Below are positions 1 through 7,224 of a stretch of 64,000 bases of DNA, in pieces. The DNA is taken from contig NZ_CP031222.1 in assembly GCF_003351745.1 (NCBI RefSeq), positions 2,028,207-2,092,206 on the forward strand, written 5' to 3'. Source of the DNA: Aquirhabdus parva (GTDB lineage: Bacteria; Pseudomonadota; Gammaproteobacteria; Pseudomonadales; Moraxellaceae). The translations under genes and the position numbers were made by a program. The notes under the pieces are model-generated. The model did no database searches. It was not told where the DNA came from and saw only the letters and a program-made list of their open reading frames with translations. Numbering within the stretch: position 1 is the stretch's first letter; the number at the start of each line of letters is the position of its first letter.

Positions 1-1
1 T

Positions 2-928
2 TTCTTTAACTTGGCACTCGCGTTCTTGAACGCAGGTGACGAAGTGATCATTCCTGCACCATTTTGGGTATCTTACCCAGACATGACCATCATCGCTGAA
101 GGCGTACCAGTCATCGTTAAGTGTGGTGAAGAACAACGCTTCAAAATCACCGCTGCACAATTAGAAGCTGCGATCACCCCGAAGACTCGCCTACTGGTCC
201 TGAACAGCCCATCAAACCCAACCGGTATGGTCTACACCAAACAAGAGTTGACCGAACTGGCTGAAGTACTGCGTCGTCATCCACATGTTTATGTTGCTTC
301 TGATGACATGTACGAACCAATCATCTGGACCACAGAGCCATTCCACAACATTTTGAACGTTGCACCTGACCTTTACGACCGTACTTTTGTATTAAACGGT
401 GTGTCTAAGGCCTATGCAATGACTGGCTGGCGTATTGGCTATGCAGCGGGTCCTGCAAAAATCATCAATGCGATGAAAAACGTGCAATCCCAATCAACCA
501 GTAACCCAGCGTCAATCAGCCAAGCTGCTGCTGAAGCTGCGCTGAACGGTCCACAAGACGTGCTCAAGCCGATGATTGAAGCCTTCAAACGTCGTCATGA
601 CTTGGTGGTTGCTGGCTTAAATGAAATCCACGGCATCACTTGCTTGCCTGCCGATGGCGCGTTCTACGCCTACGCCAGCGTGCGCCCACTGATCCGTGCT
701 TTAGGCCTCAAATCTTGCACCGAATTCTCTGAGTGGTTACTTGAGAAGACTGGTGTAGCGGTTGTACCGGGTGATGCATTTGGTCTGGGTGGCTACATGC
801 GTATTTCCTACGCTACTGCGGATGCGACCTTGGTCGAAGCACTGCGTCGTATCAAAGAAGCTGCAGATAGCATTGGTGCCGATAAAATTGATGCTGCGAT
901 TGCATCGATTGCTGCTGAAAAGAAATAA
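2..928 (+). CDS. Aspartate-type aminotransferase, class I/II, 5' end cut by window edge
   Basis: PLP-dependent fold-type I aminotransferase, most like the bacterial aspartate/prephenate aminotransferase subgroup that moves amino groups between aspartate (or an aromatic acceptor) and 2-oxoglutarate in the cytoplasm. The frame is open to the first bases of the window, and the residues before the first possible start (Phe-Phe-Asn) fit the family, so roughly 90 N-terminal residues are missing. Visible signatures are the substrate/PLP segment LNSPSNPTGMVY, the DDMYEPI stretch with the cofactor Asp and Tyr, the Schiff-base lysine in NGVSKAYAMTGWRIGY, and the C-terminal MRISYA segment with the carboxylate-binding Arg. 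The gene ends at a strong hairpin terminator. Substrate specificity cannot be decided from this fragment. Confidence 0.9.
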   Translation, partial: FFNLALAFLNAGDEVIIPAPFWVSYPDMTIIAEGVPVIVKCGEEQRFKITAAQLEAAITPKTRLLVLNSPSNPTGMVYTKQELTELAEVLRRHPHVYVASDDMYEPIIWTTEPFHNILNVAPDLYDRTFVLNGVSKAYAMTGWRIGYAAGPAKIINAMKNVQSQSTSNPASISQAAAEAALNGPQDVLKPMIEAFKRRHDLVVAGLNEIHGITCLPADGAFYAYASVRPLIRALGLKSCTEFSEWLLEKTGVAVVPGDAFGLGGYMRISYATADATLVEALRRIKEAADSIGADKIDAAIASIAAEKK

Positions 929-939
929 TCTGGAAAGCC

Positions 940-1003
940 TATTGAAGCAGTTCACCGCTTCAATAGTGAAAAAGGGCATGGATTTATTTCCATGCCCTTT
1001 TTT
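940..1003 (+). terminator. Tandem hairpins ending the aminotransferase gene
   Basis: Two consecutive inverted repeats follow the stop codon. The first has arms TATTGAAGC/GCTTCAATA (940-948 and 957-965). The second has arms AAAAGGGCATGGA/TCCATGCCCTTTT (970-982 and 989-1001) and runs into T residues, which is the form of a Rho-independent terminator. The facing gene on the minus strand ends at 1042, so it may serve both. Confidence 0.8.
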
Positions 1004-1041
1004 ATTGAAGTTCTCATCCCGCGCCTAGCAATAAAGACGTT

Positions 1042-3063
1042 TTATTTCTTACTCACCCAAACTCGTGCTTTCTCAAAGATCACAGGCGCGGTACCTGCGG
1101 TCGATAGATAGTCGTAATACGGCAGACTCTTACCCAGTTTCAATAAAAATGGAGGATGCTCTCCCAGCTTACCGCCAGCCGTGATATTCACCAACGTCGT
1201 TTTATTGCTCGTTGGCTTAAGGGTGATCCGACCTTGGACAAACTCAATATCGCCACCGGTACTATAGAGCCGTGTAGCTAATTCCGATTCCGCTTTATAG
1301 ATCAGATTTAAATGCATCGGTATCGACAAGATGCCCAAGCCCAATGCGATTTTGACATCGTTCTGCGTACTACCGTCTGCCAGTGGTGTGCTGGTGACTT
1401 TACGCACTTGGCGATAGATCTCTGGAAAATTCTTTGGTGTGGCAAACGCCTCTTTCATCTGATCCAGTGATGCAGGCATATGGTAGAACGAACTGACAAA
1501 GTAGAGCTTTTCAGGTCGTACAGCTGTGGCAAGCCAGACGGGGCGATGGCTAAACTGCACGGTACCGCCCTGCTGAAGCAACTTATAGAGCGTCGCTTCC
1601 TGGTTACTGGTCATTGTCATCGTCGGTACGATGTTACTGAGCGGCAATGGCGTCTGCTGAGTATCTGGATTAAAGCGCTGGCGTAAAGACTCCAACACGA
1701 AGCCCTCAATGCCGCTCGGTATGGCTTGTTTGATTTCAGGCATGGCGCTTAGTACCGTGCTGACCAAGAAACCTACAGGATGATCAAGGTCGCCCCATTG
1801 GGTCAAGGTCACTAGGGTCTTGCCATTTTTCAAGGGAAACCATTCAAATCGACCCGTCCCATACTGAATGGAAGACTTCAAGATCAAGGTCGAAATACTG
1901 TTGTTCTTACGCTCATGCTGAATCAACACATCTTCGTCAAAAGTTAAGAATGGAAAGGGAATTTTGATCAGCAAGTGATATTTAACAATGCTTTTGACAC
2001 TGCCATTCGGATCATTAACATCCCCTTCTTGCGCTTGAACCGTGGATTCAGTCATCTTGGGGAAGAGTTTTTGATAGCCGCTAAAGTCTGAAAGCGCCTT
2101 TGCTACTTGATCAGGACTGGCAGAAACAACGATAGCGCCCGTGTAGTACTGAACATTCGCGTAGCTTTTTGGCCCTCGGGTATAGGGCAAGGTGATGGTC
2201 TTTCGCGCTTGCGGATAAAAGAATAGCGACTGCCCTGCCATATCGGCTACCGCATCAGGATTACCATCGAAAGGTTGGAGTGCTGAGGGTGTGGGGTCGT
2301 TCCAGGAGACAAACTTCGGCGTATCGGCATGCGCTGACGTCAGCAAGACGGATGCAAGCCCTAAGCTGAGTAGTGCCGGAGAGATGCGCCTCAAAGTACT
2401 CGATTTTAAGTGGTTTGGCGCTGCTCGCTTGCGATGTGAACACGCGTGTATCGCGCTATCAAGCGAAGCATCATGAGAATCAGGGATCAGAGAATCAGGA
2501 ATCAGGTTAAGGGAATCAGGAATCAGAGAATCAGCAGGGTCAGTCTGGGGTAAAACCGAGGCATGCCCGAGATTAGCCCGAGGCAAGACTGGGGCATGAC
2601 TGAGGTTATCTTCTGTCATATCTAAGCCGCCTCTCATATCCATGTGACCCATATCCATAGCACTATCCATGTCCTTATTTATCGGCATAATAGCACCACT
2701 ACCAGCATCATCTCTAACAGCAACATCCTCATCTTGAGAAACGGGCTTAGGGATTACGGACAAGGCTTCCTTGTGATGTGGGTTTTGATGTTTGCTAAAG
2801 TTCACGACATGAATATACCTCACGCCCGCCACCTTATAGCGATGGATAAAACCCGCAGTCGCTAAATCGCCAAGCAAGGCATCAACATCCAACTGATCAG
2901 CAGGAAACAGCGACATCTTGATCCGCTTAGGGCGATCTTCAAGATAACCCTCGCAATCCGCCAATGTCCATAACCCAATAAACAGCAACCGCGCCGCAAA
3001 GCACAGCTCAACCAACTTATCATTCATAAAGAATGATGGTTTTATATTTCTGGCTCTAGCCAT
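1042..3063 (-). CDS. Chimeric ORF: phage replication-protein N-terminus fused to secreted tandem SRPBCC protein
   Basis: One uninterrupted 673-residue frame joins two unrelated parts. Residues 1 to about 105 match the N-terminal winged-helix-type domain of phage replication (replisome organiser) proteins: it opens MARARNIKPSFFMNDKLVE and contains RLLFIGLWTLADCEGYLEDR and VVNFSKHQNPHHKE. Residues 106-205 are a low-complexity linker with repeated LIPDS units. From about residue 224 there is a signal peptide (Arg-Arg, a hydrophobic run, TSAHA then Asp), followed by two SRPBCC/START-like halves of about 200 residues each. No ATG or GTG lies just before the signal peptide. The only in-frame candidate is TTG at 2394, giving a 450-residue secreted protein with a poor ribosome site. 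Either the secreted gene lost its start when phage DNA fused to it, or it starts at that TTG. If the whole ORF is translated, the signal sequence would be internal. The function of the SRPBCC part is unknown; lipid or hydrophobic-ligand binding is typical of the fold. Confidence 0.75.
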   Translation of the reverse strand: MARARNIKPSFFMNDKLVELCFAARLLFIGLWTLADCEGYLEDRPKRIKMSLFPADQLDVDALLGDLATAGFIHRYKVAGVRYIHVVNFSKHQNPHHKEALSVIPKPVSQDEDVAVRDDAGSGAIMPINKDMDSAMDMGHMDMRGGLDMTEDNLSHAPVLPRANLGHASVLPQTDPADSLIPDSLNLIPDSLIPDSHDASLDSAIHACSHRKRAAPNHLKSSTLRRISPALLSLGLASVLLTSAHADTPKFVSWNDPTPSALQPFDGNPDAVADMAGQSLFFYPQARKTITLPYTRGPKSYANVQYYTGAIVVSASPDQVAKALSDFSGYQKLFPKMTESTVQAQEGDVNDPNGSVKSIVKYHLLIKIPFPFLTFDEDVLIQHERKNNSISTLILKSSIQYGTGRFEWFPLKNGKTLVTLTQWGDLDHPVGFLVSTVLSAMPEIKQAIPSGIEGFVLESLRQRFNPDTQQTPLPLSNIVPTMTMTSNQEATLYKLLQQGGTVQFSHRPVWLATAVRPEKLYFVSSFYHMPASLDQMKEAFATPKNFPEIYRQVRKVTSTPLADGSTQNDVKIALGLGILSIPMHLNLIYKAESELATRLYSTGGDIEFVQGRITLKPTSNKTTLVNITAGGKLGEHPPFLLKLGKSLPYYDYLSTAGTAPVIFEKARVWVSKK
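2395..3063 (-). mobile_element. Prophage remnant: N-terminal part of a phage replication protein
   Basis: This is the portion of the chimeric frame that belongs to phage replication proteins of the MARARNIKP-type (N-terminal DNA-binding domain plus IPDS-rich linker). The C-terminal helicase-loader-interacting part that such proteins normally carry is absent and is replaced by the signal peptide of the secreted protein. No integrase, repressor, structural phage gene or att repeat is visible nearby, so this looks like a scar left after most of an element was lost. Confidence 0.65.
2477..2534 (-). repeat. Seven iteron-like CTGATTC heptamers in the linker
   Basis: On the plus strand GAATCAG occurs at 2477, 2492, 2499, 2513, 2520 and 2528, and the one-mismatch GGATCAG at 2484. 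Spacings are 7, 8, 7, 14, 7 and 8 bp. They encode the repeated IPDS units of the linker. In lambda-type phages the replication origin lies inside the initiator gene as direct repeats, so these may be former origin iterons. That role is inference. Confidence 0.6.
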
Positions 3064-3354
3064 GTTTGATTCCCCAACAGTCCACTTGCCAATGACCTGC
3101 TTTATTTTTCCGTCGCATTAGTTTCTATAAATGCTTTTGCAAACTGATCATTATAGCATATAAGTTTCCAAAACTCCACATAATGTTTACTTTAAGAAAC
3201 TTTTGTGTGCAGCTCAAATTGATGGAAAGTCGCCTTATGCAAAGAGGATTGATGATCGCATCTGCGCGAGATGGGAAGCATCTCGCAGCACAAAGCGCCT
3301 CATGGTATCAGCAAAAACCACGAGTCGCTGACGACATGGTGTGGCACGGTGATC
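3064..3354. other. Intergenic stretch without a supported gene
   Basis: This AT-rich gap lies between the chimeric ORF (whose start faces it) and the end of the MpaB-type gene. The only structure seen is a hairpin with arms GCGAGATG/CATCTCGC (3266-3273 and 3279-3286). It lacks a T tract on either strand, so a terminator role for the MpaB-type gene is doubtful. Confidence 0.4.
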
Positions 3355-4443
3355 CTAAGCCTGCTTAAGCTTAACTTCAGAAAGGGGGATCGCCTCAGAC
3401 TGTGGGTAGACAATCGTGTTAGCTTTTTCTGTACTCATTTTAAGACCCTGATATTGCTCGGCAGGCATGGGGGTCTCGTAGCGTTTAAAAGCATCCGCAG
3501 GAGTCTGCACGACTGGATTTTGTACCGGCGTATTCAGCAATACATGCCGAACAATCGGTGCTGTAGCTGGGGATATCCAGCCGAGCAGCATGAGTTGAAA
3601 CTTCTTACTGGTCAGTAGCGCAATACTACGGAACACCAATCGCCCAACCCCACGCACAACCATCGAGCCAAAGGAAGAAAGTCGCAGATTGGCAAGATTA
3701 CGCTGCCAGCTTGGCATGGTCGCCAAAGTGGCCAATTGGATCATCTTGGCGACAAACCAAGCCCCGAGAAACAGGAAGCGCGGCAGTGGCGGAAACATAA
3801 TCTCCGCGTTCATGAGGTGACCCATTACGTGCTGTGTTGCTTCTGAAGCCGCCAAACGCGGACGCATCTGTTCGAAATACTGACGTACGCCTTCGCGGGT
3901 TCGAGGCACCGTAGCGGGGTCACACGTCTGCAATTCAGCACCGATCGCACACTCCGCCCAATAGCGACTTTCGTCCTCCTCAGACAGTTTGCCTGGGCCA
4001 TACACCTCATAGGCATACAGGATCGAATGCCATGCAGTGAGGTGAATCCACAATTGGGAGGCAGGATTATTGGCATCGTAATGTAGTCCAGACACGGGCT
4101 CTACACCCACTGCCCGTGCATGGATACGCACCAGCACATCCGCCGCTTTCACCGCTGTGCGGCTATCGCCAAAAGCGACAATGGCGAAGTAGCGCAACGT
4201 ATTGTCATAGCGATTCCGCGAGCGGGTTAAGATCTTTTGAGTCGTATGCACCGCAGCAAGTAAGAATGGATCAAGCTCTTCAATCACCACAGCGCGCTGG
4301 AAGCCGATGGTCAGCGAGGTTGGATAACTCCACACCCGCCAAGTGATCGAGTCTGGGCCAAAGAAGCCGTAGTCCTCAGGTTGAGTTGATGCAGGAGTTC
4401 CTGCTGCTGGCTGTGGGGTCGTGATGGGTACGCTGGCGGTCAT
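3355..4443 (-). CDS. Oxygenase MpaB family (DUF2236) protein
   Basis: The 362-residue protein resembles the DUF2236/MpaB family, which includes the latex-clearing oxygenase Lcp and the mycophenolic-acid pathway enzyme MpaB (haem-dependent or predicted oxygenases). The family core runs from about residue 30 (FFGPDSITWRVW) through the helical segment QLWIHLTAWHSILYAYEVYG, whose histidines are in the region that binds haem in Lcp. A GTG 33 bases upstream extends the frame, but ATG at 4443 has AGGAAG eight bases before it and is preferred. It may work with the CMD-family and hydroxyacyl-CoA dehydrogenase-like genes behind it, all on the same strand, but gaps of roughly 80-250 bp argue against tight coupling. 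The substrate is unknown. Confidence 0.75.
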   Translation of the reverse strand: MTASVPITTPQPAAGTPASTQPEDYGFFGPDSITWRVWSYPTSLTIGFQRAVVIEELDPFLLAAVHTTQKILTRSRNRYDNTLRYFAIVAFGDSRTAVKAADVLVRIHARAVGVEPVSGLHYDANNPASQLWIHLTAWHSILYAYEVYGPGKLSEEDESRYWAECAIGAELQTCDPATVPRTREGVRQYFEQMRPRLAASEATQHVMGHLMNAEIMFPPLPRFLFLGAWFVAKMIQLATLATMPSWQRNLANLRLSSFGSMVVRGVGRLVFRSIALLTSKKFQLMLLGWISPATAPIVRHVLLNTPVQNPVVQTPADAFKRYETPMPAEQYQGLKMSTEKANTIVYPQSEAIPLSEVKLKQA

Positions 4444-4690
4444 GGTATGCTTCCTAGCTCTGGGTCGGCTTGACACCCTGATGGTTTTTGTTTGTTTTAT
4501 GCGAATCGCCTAATGGCGCACGACTCCGTAGAAGCTCGAAGTATAGGCGCGAGATTCGGGGCTTACATTTACCATGGTTAAAAAATGATTTGGCAGATGG
4601 GTCAACCCATCAACTCATTAGGATGACCCTAATAACTACTTAGCGCCTGCCGAAAAATAAGAGTTATCAATCATACGAAGGATTGAGCCG

Positions 4691-5308
4691 CTACTTTGAT
4701 GAATGGATATTGGTAGTTGCCAAAACCTTCTCTAACCGTGACTCCAATGGCAAACCTGTGCTGTTCAGTACCCCAGCAAGCATTTCATAGTGCCCAATTA
4801 ACATAATGACCTCTAGTAATAGTCTGCTGTTATAGTGCTGTGAGAGTTGCTGCCAGGTAGGCTCAGAAATCATGCGATCATGATGGAATTCATCACAGGC
4901 TTGCATTAACATTTGGTGACGTGGCTTCCAGCCAATCGCTTCTGCGCCTAAAGGGATCCGAGCAATATCTTCAACCGATAAGCCCGCACGTAGGCCGATA
5001 TCCACATGCTGCCCCCACTCATAGCGCGAGCGACAATTCCACCCCACACGAAGAATCACCAATTCCGTATCGCATCGATCGATCTCTCCATATGGCATCA
5101 TTCGTGCAGCAAAAGGTAGCCAAGCACGAAACAAACTAAAATTACGTATCAGCATCTTAAATAAATTAGAGGCCTCAAGCTTTCCAAACTTATTAATCAA
5201 CTTGATAACAGTCCGCGAAAAAAGGTTTCCATCCAATACATCTATACGCACTCTGGTTGTGTGCCAACCACCTGATGGCGTTAATTGCTGATCAATTGGA
5301 GTCGTCAT
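4691..5308 (-). CDS. Carboxymuconolactone decarboxylase (CMD/AhpD-like) family protein
   Basis: The 205-residue protein has the CMD fold signature in its middle: the helix after MPYGEIDRCDTELVILRVG is followed by WNCRSRYEWGQHVDIGLRAGLS, which places a Cys, Glu and His where family members carry their proton-relay or peroxidatic site. Only one Cys is present there, so it lacks the CxxC of AhpD peroxidases; a decarboxylase-like or unknown activity is more likely. It shares direction with the dehydrogenase gene upstream and the MpaB-type oxygenase downstream, which suggests breakdown of a hydrophobic carbon source, though no substrate can be named. Confidence 0.75.
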   Translation of the reverse strand: MTTPIDQQLTPSGGWHTTRVRIDVLDGNLFSRTVIKLINKFGKLEASNLFKMLIRNFSLFRAWLPFAARMMPYGEIDRCDTELVILRVGWNCRSRYEWGQHVDIGLRAGLSVEDIARIPLGAEAIGWKPRHQMLMQACDEFHHDRMISEPTWQQLSQHYNSRLLLEVIMLIGHYEMLAGVLNSTGLPLESRLEKVLATTNIHSSK

Positions 5309-5391
5309 ACCGAGGATCCTATGGTTTAAATGAGTGAGTCTGAAATCGAAAAAATGTATATCTAAATATTAAAATGATCGCCGCTCAGTTA

Positions 5392-6360
5392 TTACTTCAC
5401 TTTATCAAGGGTTCGTTGTAAGGCGATGATGCAACGATCGCGATCCGCCTCAAGCTCTGTGAGTGACTTTTTGCCAAATGATGCTGATATTTGATTCAAC
5501 AATTTTTCTTTCAATTCAGTGCTAAAGAATACTGGTGAGAATTTTGATTGCAGCCACAATAGCTGCATACCCCATGAAAAGTGATCAATGAAGCCTGTGA
5601 AGCCTTTGGGACCTCCTCCCATATGAAAAGACACAAAAGGACCTCCTGTCGCCCAGCGTAACCCTAAAGAACGCGTAACAATTTCATCTAACTCATCGAC
5701 GGTCACGACATCCCATTTAACCAATAACAGCGCCTCTCTCATCAGCGCAGCTTGCAAACGATTAGCAACAAAGCCGGGAACTTCCTTGCGCAGGAGTATC
5801 GGTTGCTTTCCAATCATGCGATAAAATGACAGCGCTCGCTGGGTAGTCTCAGGTAATGCACGCTTGTGCGGCACAACCTCTACCAGCGGAATCAAATGGG
5901 GAGGATTGAAAGGATGGCCGATAAGCAAGCGTCCGGGTCTCTGCATACCTGAAGCTTGGATACGGGTTGGAATCCCTGAACTCGAGGACAAAAACAAAGC
6001 ATGCTGCGGCGCGTACCGCTCTATTTCAATCCAAAGTTTACGTTTAAAATTAATCTTATCGGGACCGTTTTCCTGTATGACATCGGCACTCATGACTGCT
6101 CTCGCCAAGTCCGTTTCAAAGCTAAGACGCTTGAGCAACGATGACACTGGTAGCTCGACGGTTTCAATATTTGGCAGTATCGCTTGAATACTGCTAATCA
6201 CCCGCTGCTCAATATTTGGCGCGTTGTCATAGACCACAACCCTCAAACCACGGGCTAAAAATAACGCAATCCAAGAAATGCCAATCACGCCAGCACCAAT
6301 CACGGTAACGTTCTGCATCGCAATATGAGATTCAATCAAACTTGCAGTTTGCTCATCCAT
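5392..6360 (-). CDS. 3-hydroxyacyl-CoA dehydrogenase-like / carnitine dehydrogenase-like NAD enzyme
   Basis: The 322-residue oxidoreductase has an N-terminal Rossmann fold with the dinucleotide motif VTVIGAGVIGISW about 18 residues in, followed by the catalytic region with IGHPFNPPHLIPLVEVVP (the His-Pro-Phe-Asn-Pro signature of hydroxyacyl-CoA dehydrogenases) and the C-terminal helical domain from about residue 190 (VPGFVANRLQAALMREAL). The single-domain-pair architecture and the length fit L-carnitine dehydrogenase or L-gulonate dehydrogenase-like members as well as short fatty-acid enzymes. The first ATG at 6360 has a weak AAGAAG upstream. The internal Met before the Rossmann strand has no ribosome site, so the longer form is kept. 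Confidence 0.78.
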   Translation of the reverse strand: MDEQTASLIESHIAMQNVTVIGAGVIGISWIALFLARGLRVVVYDNAPNIEQRVISSIQAILPNIETVELPVSSLLKRLSFETDLARAVMSADVIQENGPDKINFKRKLWIEIERYAPQHALFLSSSSGIPTRIQASGMQRPGRLLIGHPFNPPHLIPLVEVVPHKRALPETTQRALSFYRMIGKQPILLRKEVPGFVANRLQAALMREALLLVKWDVVTVDELDEIVTRSLGLRWATGGPFVSFHMGGGPKGFTGFIDHFSWGMQLLWLQSKFSPVFFSTELKEKLLNQISASFGKKSLTELEADRDRCIIALQRTLDKVK

Positions 6361-6637
6361 TCGAGTGTCTTCTTTAAGTGGTTCTTTAGCCCATAGTTAA
6401 TCTAGAGTCTAAATGCACAACACATGGATGCATGTCATATAACCAGTCAATAAATTGACACTTTCGGACATTTTATGCGAGTGAGAAAAGTCTTTTGTGC
6501 GGGGTGCGGAAGATTAAGTGAGTAATAAAGCTTGTTGCTAGAATTGAATATTTTTCACTTGTGAAGAGAAAATAAAAAACGAGTCAAACATATCGACTTT
6601 AGTGTTGGAGTTGGCTTTAGAAGATTATCGTCCTGCT

Positions 6638-7045
6638 TTACATACTATCTGGCAAGGTATAATCAAACTGATAAAAATGCTGACCATCGGTAATGGTAAT
6701 GGTCATCCGACCCGCAAGCCCGACCAGACTCCCCGTCCCTGAGTCTGGAACAACCGTAATGGATTGCTCAGGTACACCGCGCGTCATCGTCGAGCTATGC
6801 TGTAAAACAAAACTCCCTTCATGACCCTGTAGCGAGCCACTCACCTTCTCCATTGCCACATAGCCCGCTGATCCTTGAACACTCGTTCGGAAGGCCAGCA
6901 TTTCGCCCTGACTGGTTGCTTTCAAATCTCCATGAAATGTCTTGTCCAGTGACATCCGCCCTAAACCTGTAGCGTCAGCAATACTACTGATCGGCTCTGG
7001 GTTTAGTTTGACTTCAAAAGGTCCTGTGGCTTGGTGATTTGGCAT
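6638..7045 (-). CDS. DUF3224 domain protein (full-length copy)
   Basis: The 135-residue cytoplasmic protein consists of one DUF3224 domain, a small beta-barrel of unknown function found in many bacteria. The body runs from FEVKLNPEPIS to the C-terminal GQHFYQFDYTLPDS, with the conserved GRMSLDKTFHGDL early and GTGSLVGLAGRMTI late. The frame extends upstream, but ATG at 7045 has AAGGA seven bases before it, and the same start context is found in the truncated second copy at 10071-10253, so this start is well supported. No partner gene is apparent. Confidence 0.8.
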   Translation of the reverse strand: MPNHQATGPFEVKLNPEPISSIADATGLGRMSLDKTFHGDLKATSQGEMLAFRTSVQGSAGYVAMEKVSGSLQGHEGSFVLQHSSTMTRGVPEQSITVVPDSGTGSLVGLAGRMTITITDGQHFYQFDYTLPDSM

Positions 7046-7224
7046 TTGGTAATCCTTTACGTGAATCATGAATTGAAGTTTGAGTAGATCATTTATTTTG
7101 CAATAAAACCAAAACAAATGTATCAAAAAATGTCCAATTGGTATAAATGTGTTTCTGATTAAGTTTTAATCGCATAGAAGCTATGGATTAAAACAATTAA
7201 ATAGCACAAATTAGGAATGAGACA

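Noticed and set aside
2477-2534. Short regular repeats as a CRISPR array
   Set aside because: Units are 7 bp with almost no spacers and lie in a coding linker; no cas gene is present.
3183-3618. Plus-strand frames before and over the 3' end of the MpaB-type gene
   Set aside because: No family features, and the longer one is mostly the antisense shadow of the DUF2236 coding sequence.
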